This document shows, in pieces, positions 13,743-23,520 of a DNA stretch of 64,000 nucleotides. How positions within the stretch are numbered: position 1 is the stretch's first letter; each line of letters starts with the position of its first letter. This DNA is from Gorsachius magnificus. Taxonomy: Eukaryota > Chordata > Aves > Pelecaniformes > Ardeidae. The notes below the pieces were generated by a model, which ran no database searches, was not told the DNA's origin, and worked only from the letters and a program-made list of their open reading frames with translations. The stretch is from the NCBI GenBank assembly GCA_034008185.1, contig CM067081.1:86758765-86822764 (forward strand), in the 5' to 3' direction. The position numbers and the translations under genes were made by a program.

Positions 13743-14145
13743 TGTGCTGGTTTTGGCTGGGATAGAGTTAATTTTCTTCACAGTAGCTAGTGTGGGGCTG
13801 CGTTTTGGATTTATGCTGAAAACAGTGTTGATGACACGGGGATGTTTTCGTTACTGCTGAGCAGGGCTTACACAGAGTCAAGGCCTTTTCTGCTGTTTAC
13901 CCCACCCCACCAGCAAGGGTGAGGGCACAGCCAGGACAGCTGACCCCAACTGACCAAAGGGATATCCCGTGCCATATGACGTCATGCTCAGCATATAAAG
14001 CTGGGAGAATGTTTGGAGTGATGCCGTTTGTCTTCCCAAGTAACCATTACTTTTACCCTTCCAATTCTCTCCCCCATCCCACCAGTGGGGGAGTGAGCAA
14101 GCGGCTGGGTGGTGCTTAGTTGCTGGCTGGGGTTAAACCACAACA
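13743..14145 (+). mobile_element. 5' LTR of an ERVK-like endogenous retrovirus (internally deleted)
   Basis: It begins TGTGCTGGTTTTGGCTGGG and ends GGTTAAACCACAACA, giving TG...CA ends. A CRE palindrome (TGACGTCA, 13977-13984) lies 9 bp before a TATAAA box (13994-13999). Compared with the 3' LTR, about 200 bp are missing after about 14050, including the polyadenylation region. Confidence 0.9.
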
Positions 14146-14153
14146 GCCCTTTT

Positions 14154-14171
14154 TGGCACCCAACATGGGGC
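14154..14171 (+). other. Retroviral primer-binding site, tRNA-Lys type
   Basis: TGGCACCCAACATGGGGC lies 8 nt after the 5' LTR. It matches the lysine-1,2 tRNA 3' end used by ERVK/betaretrovirus-like elements except at two bases. Both mismatches are CG to CA, as expected from CpG decay. Confidence 0.85.
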
Positions 14172-14499
14172 TCAAAAGGTTTGAGATAATGACAGATTTG
14201 ATGGGAATGCACTAGATTGAATTTATAGCTGTTATTGCTGTTTAGCTATTAATTGGCAGGCTCCTGCACTTGCCATGGGGCTTGCTTGCCTTAAACTATA
14301 TTAGAGTCTAGTGCTCATTAGTGGCTGTTTTTTGCTTTCGCTGCTTGCTGTGCTGCTGATCATCTGACTGCCATGCCTGAGCACATTTTGATAACAGCAA
14401 TGGCCCTGCGCCTGGGCTGGCCGATGGCCAGGGCATCCCTGCTGCTTCTGTGCTTCTGTACTGGACAGGCTGGAGCTCCAGTGTGAACTCGAGTCGAAG

Positions 14500-14990
14500 G
14501 GACTGTGACCTGTGGATGAGTCCATATGGGAGCAGGACACCCTGCAGTGTCTGTGGCCATGGATAAGCCCATGCCAGAGCAGGTGCATCTCAAGATGTCT
14601 GTGGCTGTGGTTATATCTGTGCCGCAGCAGATGTACCTCTGAAGGGACTGTGCCCAAGAATAAGCCAGCATCTGTGGCTGTGGATAAGTCCATGCTGCAG
14701 CAGGTACACCTTGAAGCATTGTGAGGTCATGTTGGAGTAGGTTCACTCCTGAAGGGACTGTGACTGTGGGAAGGCCTGGAGCGGATCTCTGAAGGCATTG
14801 TGGCCCATGGAGAAGACCATGCTGGAACAGGTGCACCTCAAAGTGATTGTGGCTGTGGGTAAGTCTATGCTACAACAGGTATACCCCTGAAGAGACTGTG
14901 GCTCATCGATAAGGCTCCACTTGGAGCAGGTACAACCTTAAGGAACTGCAGTCTGTGGGTAAGTCCAAGCTGGAGCAGGGACAAGGGGAG
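14500..14990 (+). repeat. Degenerate minisatellite in the ERV interior
   Basis: A unit of roughly 45-75 bp recurs with variation. Its core reads like GTGGATAAGTCCATGCTGC followed by AGCAGGTACACCT and a GAAGGGACTGTG-like spacer. I count about eight to ten imperfect units. Confidence 0.75.
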
Positions 14991-15462
14991 GAGTTCATTG
15001 CAATGTTAAACCTGATTGTCTGGTCCAAAGGGACCAGGGTGGAGGTTGTAATGGAACTGCCTTTAAATTGTTGTAACCCATGATTTTAGTTGCATGTTAT
15101 AGGAATTACTATAGCAGGAACCACCTGAACCAATGGAGGAGGAGGAGCCTCACAAGAAGCTGTGCAAGTGCAGGAGTGACATGACCTGAGCTGGCTTTGG
15201 TGCCCAGTAACTCCATGCAGCACACTGCCTCTCCTGTCCTGAGTGATCACCATAGGAGATGGAGCCCAAAGTCATGGACTAAATTAACTCAATGGACATT
15301 TTGTGGACATTTTAAAGACTTTTTACAGGGGTGTTCCATAGAATAAGGGAATGATATCTGTATATTATATGAAAAGATGGAAAGGGGGATGGTTAATGAG
15401 GTTGTATTGGATCATGTGGTATCTAAGCATGACATAAATGGTATGGAGTAAGGGCTGGGGAA

Positions 15463-15726
15463 TGTGCTGCTTTTGGCTGGGGTAGAGTTATTTTCTTCAC
15501 AGAGCTAGTATGGGGCTGTGTTTTGCAATTGTGCTGGAAACAGTGTTGATGACGCAGGGATGTTTTCGTTACTGCTGAGCAGGGCTTACACAGAGTCAAG
15601 GCCTTTTCTGCTCTTCACCCCACCCCACCAGCGAGGAGGCTGGGGGTGCACAAGAAGCTGGGAGGGGGCACGGCCAGGACAGCTGACCCCAACTGGCCAA
15701 AGGGACATTCCACACTGTATGACGTC
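15463..15726 (+). mobile_element. 3' LTR, left part
   Basis: TGTGCTGCTTTTGGCTGGGG matches the start of the 5' LTR and the match continues to TATGACGTC. There a CR1 interrupts it. The last nine bases are one copy of the target-site duplication. Confidence 0.9.
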
Positions 15727-17256
15727 TATGGGGCTGGATGGGATCCACCCAAGAGTGCTGAAGGAGCTGGCAGAGGAGCTTGCCAAACCACTCTCTATCA
15801 TTTTTCAGCAGTCCTGGATAACAGGGGAGGTCCCAGATGACTGGAGGTTGGCAAATGTGACACCTATCTTCAAGAAGGGCCGGAAGGAGGATCCGGGGAA
15901 CTACAGACCAGTCAGCCTGACCTCGGTACCGGGGAAGATTATGGAGAGGTTCATCTTGAGTGTGCTCACCAGGCACATGGAGGACAATCAGGGGATCAGG
16001 CCCAGTCAGCATGGGTTCATGAAAGGCAGGTCTTGCCTAACCAACCTGATTTCCTTCTACGACCAGGTGACCCGCCTGGTAGATGAGGGAAAGGCTGTGG
16101 ATGTTGTCTACCTGGACTTCAGCAAAGCCTTTGACACAGTCTCCCATAGCATTCTCCTGGAGAAGCTGGCAGTTCATGGCCTAGATAGATGTACTCTTCG
16201 CTGGGTTAAAAACTGGCTGCATGGCCGAGCCCAGAGAGTCGTGGTGAATGGAGCTAAATCCAGTTGGCGGCCAGTCACAAGCGGTGTCCCCCAGGGCTCA
16301 GTTCTAGGGCCGGTCTTGTTTAATATCTTTATCAATGACCTGGATGAGGGGATTGAGTGTGCCCTCGGTAAATTTGCAGATGACACCAAACTGGGTGGTA
16401 GTGTTGATCTGCTCGAGGGGAGGAGGGCTCTGCAGAGGGACCTGGACAGGCTGGATCGATGGGCCGAGGCCAACTGTAGGAGGTTCAATAAAGACAGGTG
16501 CCAGGTCCTGCACTTCGGTCACAACAACCCCATGCAGTGCTACAGGCTTGGGGAAGAGTGGCTGGAAAGCTGCCTGGTGGAAAAAGACCTGGGGGTACTG
16601 GTTGACAGCCAACTGAATATGAGCCAGCAGTGTGCCCAGGTGGCCAAGAAGGCCAATGGCATCCTGGCTTGTATCAGGAATAGTGTGGCCAGCAGGAGTA
16701 GGGAAGTGATCGTGCCCCTGTACTTGGTGCTGGTGAGGCTGCACCTCGAATACTGTGTTCAGTTTTGGGCCCCTCACTACAAGAAAGATGTTGCATTGCT
16801 GGAACGTGTCCAGAGGAGAGCAACCAAGCTGGTGAGGGGTCTGGAACACAAGTCATACGAGGAGCGGCTGAGGGAACTGGGGTTATTTAGTCTGGAGAAG
16901 AAGAGGCTGAGGGGAGACCTTATCACCCTCTACAACTACCTGAAAGGAGGCTGTAGCGAGGTGGAGGTTGGCCTCTTCTCCCTGGTAACAGACGATAGGA
17001 CGAGGGGGAATGGCTTGAAGCTGCACCAGGGCAGGTTTAGGCTAGACATTAGGAAAAACTTCTTCACCGAGAGGGTTGTCAGGCTCTGGAATGGGCTGCC
17101 CAGGGAGGTGGTGGAGTCCTCATCCCTGGAGGTATTTAAAAGAAGGATAGATGAGGTGCTTAGGGACATGGTTTAGTGATGGGATGGCAGTGCTAGGTTA
17201 ATGGTTGGACTCGATGATCTTAAAGGTCTTTTCCAACCAAATTGATTCTATGATTC
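15727..17256 (+). mobile_element. Young CR1 LINE (copy 3), nested in the 3' LTR
   Basis: This CR1 starts just before the RT domain and runs to the ATTCTATG tail. The LTR sequence TATGACGTC occurs on both sides (15718-15726 and 17257-17265). The 5' LTR shows the uninterrupted site at 13975-13990, which proves the insertion. Confidence 0.95.
15728..17176 (+). CDS. CR1 ORF2 fragment with intact reverse transcriptase
   Basis: 482 codons without a stop or frameshift. It begins in the linker ([20 protein letters not shown]) and includes [31 protein letters not shown] (motif A), [13 protein letters not shown] (motif B) and KFADDTK (motif C catalytic Asp pair). The C-terminal region ends [14 protein letters not shown] at a natural stop. 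The N-terminal endonuclease is missing, so it cannot act alone. The frame stays open upstream to 15518 through LTR sequence, which is chance. Function would be target-primed reverse transcription of CR1 RNA; this copy is a dead-on-arrival relic that has not yet decayed. Confidence 0.9.
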   Translation: MGLDGIHPRVLKELAEELAKPLSIIFQQSWITGEVPDDWRLANVTPIFKKGRKEDPGNYRPVSLTSVPGKIMERFILSVLTRHMEDNQGIRPSQHGFMKGRSCLTNLISFYDQVTRLVDEGKAVDVVYLDFSKAFDTVSHSILLEKLAVHGLDRCTLRWVKNWLHGRAQRVVVNGAKSSWRPVTSGVPQGSVLGPVLFNIFINDLDEGIECALGKFADDTKLGGSVDLLEGRRALQRDLDRLDRWAEANCRRFNKDRCQVLHFGHNNPMQCYRLGEEWLESCLVEKDLGVLVDSQLNMSQQCAQVAKKANGILACIRNSVASRSREVIVPLYLVLVRLHLEYCVQFWAPHYKKDVALLERVQRRATKLVRGLEHKSYEERLRELGLFSLEKKRLRGDLITLYNYLKGGCSEVEVGLFSLVTDDRTRGNGLKLHQGRFRLDIRKNFFTERVVRLWNGLPREVVESSSLEVFKRRIDEVLRDMV

Positions 17257-17591
17257 TATGACGTCATGCTCAGCATATGGAGCTGGGGGAAGAAGGAAGG
17301 AGGGGGTGTTTGGAGTGATGGCATTTGTCTCCCCAAGTCACTGTTACGCGTGATGGAGCCCTGCTTTCCTGGAGATGGCTGAGCACCTGCCTGCCCACGG
17401 GAAGCAGTGAATGAATTCCTTGCTTTGCTTTGCTTGCGCAGGCAGCTTTTGCTTTACCTGTTAAACTGTCTTTATCTCAACCCACAGATTTTTTCACTCT
17501 TACCCTTCCAGTTCTCTCCCTCATCCCACCAAGGGGGAGTGAGCGAGCAGCTGGGTGGTGCTTAGTTGCCAGCTGGGGTTAAACCATGACA
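17257..17591 (+). mobile_element. 3' LTR, right part
   Basis: It resumes with TATGACGTCATGCTCAGCAT, passes a TTAAACTGTCTTTATC polyadenylation region and ends GGTTAAACCATGACA. The TATA box seen in the 5' LTR reads CATATGGAG here and is lost. Total LTR length without the CR1 is about 590 bp. Confidence 0.9.
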
Positions 17592-19015
17592 AGACTCCTA
17601 GTGACAAGTGTCAATGAAAAAGGTGATCAACTCAGTGCCTTTTTTTTGCCTCTGTCTTCACAGCCAAAGCCAACTCCCAGACCCCTGCCTGTACAGGCAC
17701 AGTTGGGGAAGGAGTGGGGCAGCCAGCAATGGAGAAGCAACAGGTTAGAGAAAACAGATGTGTTCAGATCCATTGGGCTGGATAGGAATCACCTCAAGCT
17801 ACTGGTAGGCCCGAGTGTGAGGCCACTATCAGTCTTCATCTTCAAAAAAGGCAAGAAGGAGGACTTGGGAAACTATATGCCAGTCAGCTTCACCTCAGTC
17901 AATGGAAAGATCAGGGGGCACATAATCAGTAGGAGTCAGCCCAGGAGGGCAAACCATGTTTGACCTGCCTGGTTGCCTGCTATGATGAAAATGACTGGCT
18001 CTATGGGCAAGGGCAGAGTGGTGGGTATGATATACCTTAATTTGAATATGGCTTTTGACACCACCTTCCCCAGCCTTCCCCTCTGAAAACAGCAGAGGCA
18101 TGGACTGGACAAACAGACTGCTTTGCTGGTAATCAGCAAAGAACCCTGAGATCAATACTGGTACTCATATCAAATGCCTTCATTAACAACCTGGCTGCAA
18201 CACAGAGCTCATTCTCAGCAGATCTGCAGATAGCACTAAGTTAGGGGAAGTGGCTGCTGGTTCAACCCAGAAGGACCCTTGAAAAACTTAAGGAATGGAC
18301 AGACACCTCATGATCCTTATAAGAAGTATGAAGTTCTGCACCTGGAGCAGCTGGAATAACCCCATGTACAGGTACAGGCTGGGAAGTGTCTGGCTAGGTC
18401 AGAGTCCTGTGGGTTTCAGTGCACACTGGGTTGAATGTCAACCTGTGACATTCTCTTCTGGAAGAAGGTACATACTGGTATTCATTAGAAGTGTGGCCAG
18501 CACGTAAAGGGAAATTTGCAGATAATGTCTACTTGGTACTGGTGAGGCCATACCTGAATCAGTGTTTAGTTCTGGATGCCTTTGATCAAGAAGAACATGG
18601 CAAAATTAGAGAGTTCAGTGGAGGGCTACTAAGAAGGCTAGGAGAGGCTGAAGGAACTGGACTTACTTGGTCTGGTAAAAAGGAAGCTAAGAAGTGACAT
18701 AAGATAAGCCTACAACTGTTTGAAGTACTATTACAAAAGTGACAGAGCCAAACCCTTCTTGCTACTGCCAGATGGTCTAGCAAAGAACCATTGCCACGGT
18801 TTACAGCTTGGGAGATTCAGACTGGGCATCAGAAAATAAAATCAACAAGAGGGTAGCTGGGCACTAGAACAGGTTGCCCAAAGAGGTGGAGGAATCTCTG
18901 TCACTGGGGCTTTTCAAGACTCAGGCAAAGCCAAGAGTGAGATAATCTAGTTCTGAGCTGGTCCAACTCAAAGACAGCCTACAGAGGTGCCTTCCAACCA
19001 ACATTTTTATGATCT
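17592..19015 (+). mobile_element. Old CR1 (copy 2), right part
   Basis: It continues from the segment left of the ERV. Recognisable are TCAACTCAGTGCC..TTTGCC, the RT stretch FKKGKKEDLGNYMPVSFTSV, the AGAACAGGTTGCCCA segment and the TTCCAACC 3' end. Many stops and indels show it is the oldest element of the nest. Confidence 0.85.
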
Positions 19016-20397
19016 TGCAGGACGTCTCAGGTCTTCACAACAGCTTATGATTAAAGCCCTATTATTAAAATAAACTATTTATTAACTTGTTTGATTTCAT
19101 GAGTGGTGGTAGAAGATTGTCACCTAGCCTGTTTGAAGAGAGAAGGTTCAGCAGATGGGAAACACCTTGGTGAGTTATGTACACCTCTCATCCACCCACT
19201 TTCTGGAGTTAGAACTATAGTGAGAGACTTCAGCTAAGGAAGGACATTAAAGCTACACTTCTGCTCCACATCCCTCCTTCCCTGCCCTGGCACCCATTCA
19301 CCATTCTGGCTTATTTGACTTTGTCCTCCACCACATTAAAATCTAGATCTAGACTCAGTTGCTCCTTCTGCCATGTCTGAAAAAAAGAGAACCTAAATCA
19401 CTAATTAGCCTTTCTCTGGCCTACTGTTATCAAAGCATTATCCAACCTCTTTGCTCTGTGGGAAATGCTTTGGTATAAAAAGACATATTCTGCTGTGAAC
19501 TATATCGATTCCATAATGTCTCTGCCCAGTAGTTTCCCACACTGCATGAGACAGAAAAAAGGTGTCTCTTTCTCAAATGGATTAAATTTTTTTTCTTCCA
19601 TCAGGAAATATTGAAGATCATAATTTTCCACTAAATCTGTGGACTGCCATTGCCTTTATCAGTTAGGAATAAGCTGCATGTGAAAAACAATTGCTTCTAA
19701 ACAAAATATAAATTTTCCAGGTTTGACAATGTATCTTGACATGATGGAGTAGATCAAATTGTAATAGTCCGTTTGATGCTTAAATCTTAATAGAAAGATA
19801 ATTTCAAAATGGTGATTCTGTCCTCAGTACAATAGAGTTATGGAGCATCCTCTGAAGCAGAAGAAATTGAAGCAACTAGACCTAGGAACAAAATCTGGTC
19901 CTACCTCTTTGACACTCTCTGCTGGCCTCAGACTTCTGTTCCAGCAATGTTGGATGGTACAGAGGAGAATGCTTCCAAAAGGGGGTGAATCAACTGGACC
20001 TGCATACTTGGGATCTAAAGGGTGGGGGGTGTTTTTGATACTTAAAAGAGGCAAGCAGCCATGCTAATGAGAGTCCACATGATTTCTGTAACCTTAGGCA
20101 AATGACAAGAAGGTCATTTACAGTCAATATGATTTTCAGGTGTCACCACTAATAGAACTTACTTTACCATATGCAGGGGAACACTAATCTGCTTGTCTCC
20201 TGTTTAGAGGTGTGGGATTTTTGTTTGTTTTTCCCTATAAAACAAAACAAACCTCCCAACCCTCAGAGGGTAGTATATATCCATATATTCTACACATTTG
20301 AGTTCTTCCTTTTATGATGGATTTGACCTTGGATCCAGTATTCTCGATTTCAATGGAGGAAGGATAGGACATGATGTATCTAAAGAAGAGGAGCAGA
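19016..20397. other. Intergenic sequence, nothing recognised
   Basis: AT-rich sequence with no gene, long repeat or transposon end that I can support. Confidence 0.4.
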
Positions 20398-21530
20398 GCA
20401 GCCATAGTTGGAGAAACCAGAACCAGAAGACGCCTGATGGGATGCATCTAATGCACCTACGAGTGCTGAAAATCAGATATATTGGTTTATAATGTATAAA
20501 CATTCAACAAAGAAATCTGAAATGCATAAGCTACAAAGGTAAATTAACATAACTTTATAAAAGTTTCAGAGATGTATTTATAGATAGTTGTTGTACGTTT
20601 CAAAACTTGAGTAAACATCTGCTGTTAATAAAACATTAACTTACCTTAATTTCAAAGGTTAAAGATCACTGTCACATACAATTAAGGATCAGTTTTCTTC
20701 CTCCCTGCAAATCCTGCAATTCATGGAGCACGCTGCTTCCTCTAGGTTTGAATTATTTAAGAGTTATAACATCATGGAGCTGATGTCTTTGTGAGGCCAC
20801 TCTTGCTAATCTCTGAAAGGTGACGGTGATCAGGGGAGGTTCCTGGGGACAGGAAAAAAGCAAAAGTTACTGCTGTCTTCAAGAAGGGCAAAAAGGAGGA
20901 TCCAAGAATCTACAGGGCAGGCAGCCTCACCTCAATACTTGGGAAAGTGGCATTGCAAATTATTTCCAAACGTATTAAGGATAAGAAGGCGTTGGGGAGT
21001 AGTCAGCACTGCGTTACAAAGTGATCATCATGCTTCCCCTATGGTGAGATGATATGAGTGGCTTGGTGGAGGAAGGGAGAGCAGTGGATGTTATTTGTGT
21101 TGACCTGAGAGAGGCTTTCAACACCTTGTCCCATAACATCCTCATAGACAAGCTGACAAAACAGATAAATGGACAGTGGGGTGGATTGAAAACTCACTGA
21201 ACTGCGAGGCTCAGAGGGTTGTGATCAGTGGCATGAGGTCAAGCTGGAGGCCAGTCACTAGTGGTGTACCCCAGGAGTTAATACTCCTCAACATCTTCAT
21301 TAATGACCTGGATGATGGAACAGAGTGCACTCTCAGCAAGTTTGCAGATGACGCAAAACTAAGAGGAGTAGGTGACACATCAGATGGGTGTGTTGCCATT
21401 CCAAGGGACCTCAGCAGGCTGGAGAAATGCATCAACAGAATCCTTACGAAGTTCAAGAAAGGGAAATGCCAAGTTCTGCATCTGGGGAGAAAAAGTGAAG
21501 TACCTGGGCAGGTGCTGAAACACTGTATCT
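20398..21530 (+). mobile_element. Old CR1 (copy 4), interrupted by the 280-bp block
   Basis: GATGGGATGCATCTAATGC..GAGTGCTGAAA on the left and ATCATGGAGCTGATGTC..GGCCACTC on the right are adjacent segments in other CR1 copies. They are separated here by 20486-20770. The RT part keeps SGVPQ and KFADDAK. The 3' end is missing. Confidence 0.85.
20486..20770 (+). repeat. 280-bp block, copy B, inside CR1
   Basis: Same-orientation relative of 11558-11837, about 9 kb away. It lies precisely between CR1 segments that should be contiguous, so copy B arrived after that CR1. No clear target-site duplication or tail is visible. Confidence 0.9.
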
Positions 21531-22989
21531 GACCTCCTTTTTCTTTTGTGGAGGTCCAAGCAACAGAAGTCTCCTTTTACCTGCCTTTTGCCCTTGGCTC
21601 ATGCAGATCAAGTATCTGATCCAGCATTACAGTAAAAGTCGGTGCTGTATGAACCACCAGTGCCTGTTGTTTCCATTCACATGTCTGTGACAGGGGCTAC
21701 TTGGCCATGGAAGAGGTCTTCAACTTCTGACACCTAGAAGACTGATCCAAATCTAGCAGTATCTCTTAGACTCTTTTGTCTTAAATATTGCAGATGTAAG
21801 ACCGTGACTTCAGGGGCTGCTGATACCATGGCACTGACAAATAATTATGGCCTTTGAGTAGACACAGGTAGAGAGTTTAAATCAGGGCTTGAATAGGCAG
21901 GCTCTTGGCAACAACAACAATGAAATTATTCCAGCAGTTGCACTTGTTTATTTCCTCAGAAGGCACCTCCCCAGAAGAAAGAATGCAAGCTGATTAAATA
22001 AAAAGATGAAGAAATGATCCTACAGAACGAACACTCAAACTGATTATAGACTTAAGAAAAACACTTCGTTTAAACATGAACTTAAAAATAATTCCAGAAC
22101 CTCACAGCTCAAACAGGTATAGCTCTGAAGGTCCTTCTGGTATGAGAAGTATGTCCTACCCTCTATACTAGCATTTACTTTTCTCGGCTGGGATTTAGTA
22201 GATATAAATGAACTTTAATGAAAAACCCTTTCCAACCTTTAACCTTAATTAAAAAAACATCCTATGCAGCCAATCCCTTTTGGCAACCATATAGCTCTGA
22301 CAGAAAACAAAACACCCCAAAGATTTAATAGATTGAACTTTGGCAACTGGAAGTTGAAGAAATCTTAGGAGGATAGCCTCAAGACAAAATAACTTGAATT
22401 TAACAAAAGTCCCAATCTAAGCTCGAGACATAGGCACGCATAAAATCTATTGTCTAGTGGAAGACTCTATCTGGCTCAGAAATCTGCAGTGACAGTCTGA
22501 CTCTCACATTCTCCCAACTAAGTTCAATGGCTATTAACAAAACTACCTTCAGAAAACACACAGTTGAAAAAATGTTTCAAAAATAATTCACAGGGAGTCC
22601 ATAAAACATGAGAATTATTTTTTTTTCCCCCAAAGGTTTTCAGATCTATATATCTGTGGTTATGACAGTAACCAGATGCAGAGCCCATGGTGCAGTTTTC
22701 ACTAGAGATACAGGCACTTCTGATTGCACTGAAGATAAAGCTAGTCTAACTAAAAAATAAGGGGGGGACGGTCTAAGTTTTCTATGCAATACCTCCCAAT
22801 TGTATTTTTTCACTTCATGCAACTCTGATGAGACAGAGTCACTCAGGTACCTTCTCTAACAGGGAGGTGAGTCAGAGTCCTCAGATTCTTGGAGTCAAGT
22901 TCAAGTCTTGTGATTCAGATTGAGTGCTCCAGTGGCTCAGTAGTGGACAAAAAAATCAAACACCAGATGCTTGTTTCTGATTGCAGTGA
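21531..22989. other. Intergenic sequence, nothing recognised
   Basis: AT-rich sequence without supported features. Confidence 0.4.
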
Positions 22990-23520
22990 AGAACACCGTT
23001 ATGTTGAGACTGCATCCGAAATACCAGGTTCATTTTGGGGCTCCTCAGCATGAGAAAAATGAGTGAGTCCAGCAGATGACTAACAAGACTGCTGAAGGGA
23101 CTGGAGCACATGGTACTGAGTAGAGGGTCAGAGATCTAGATTTGTTCAGTCCATACGAAAAAATGATGAGGGGAGATCTTACTCCTGTCTGCAACTACGT
23201 AATTGCAATGGAGGGGAAGAGAAGAGAGAGACAGACTCTTTGTGGTTGCACACTGTGGATGAACAAGAGGCAATGGACACAGCGCAGAACACAGAAGGTT
23301 CCAATGAGATGCAAGGAAGTTATTTCTTTTTAACCATGAGGGTGTTCAAACCCTGGAACACGTTTCCCAGAGAGGCCGCGGAACCTCCATCCTTGGAAAT
23401 ACTCAACAAGCGACAGGACAAAGCTATGAGTGACCTGCTCTAACCAGACCTGCTTTGCACAGGAGGTTGGACTAGCAACCCCCAGAGGTCCCTTCCAACC
23501 TATACAATTATGTGAGCCTA
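22990..23520 (+). mobile_element. Old CR1 3' fragment (copy 5)
   Basis: It contains degenerate ORF2 C-terminus (TMRVFKPWNTFPREAAEPPS), then GGTTGGACTAG and CCCTTCCAACCTA. The typical ATTCTATG tail has eroded to ACAATTATGTG. Confidence 0.85.

Larger units (their letters stand above)
14146..15462 (+). mobile_element. ERV internal region, no viral genes
   Basis: Only about 1.3 kb separates the LTRs, against several kilobases in a full provirus. I find no gag, pro, pol or env reading frame. Much of it is a degenerate tandem repeat (about 14500-14990). A purine-rich stretch (GTAAGGGCTGGGGAA, 15448-15462) abuts the 3' LTR and fits the polypurine tract. This looks like a non-autonomous derivative. 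Confidence 0.8.

Noticed and set aside
14301..14836. Open frames of 130 and 158 codons, minus strand, rich in His/Gln/Gly repeats
   Set aside because: They are antisense translations of the minisatellite in the ERV interior.
15518..15727. N-terminal extension of the CR1 RT frame
   Set aside because: It is translated LTR sequence joined by insertion, not part of the CR1 protein.
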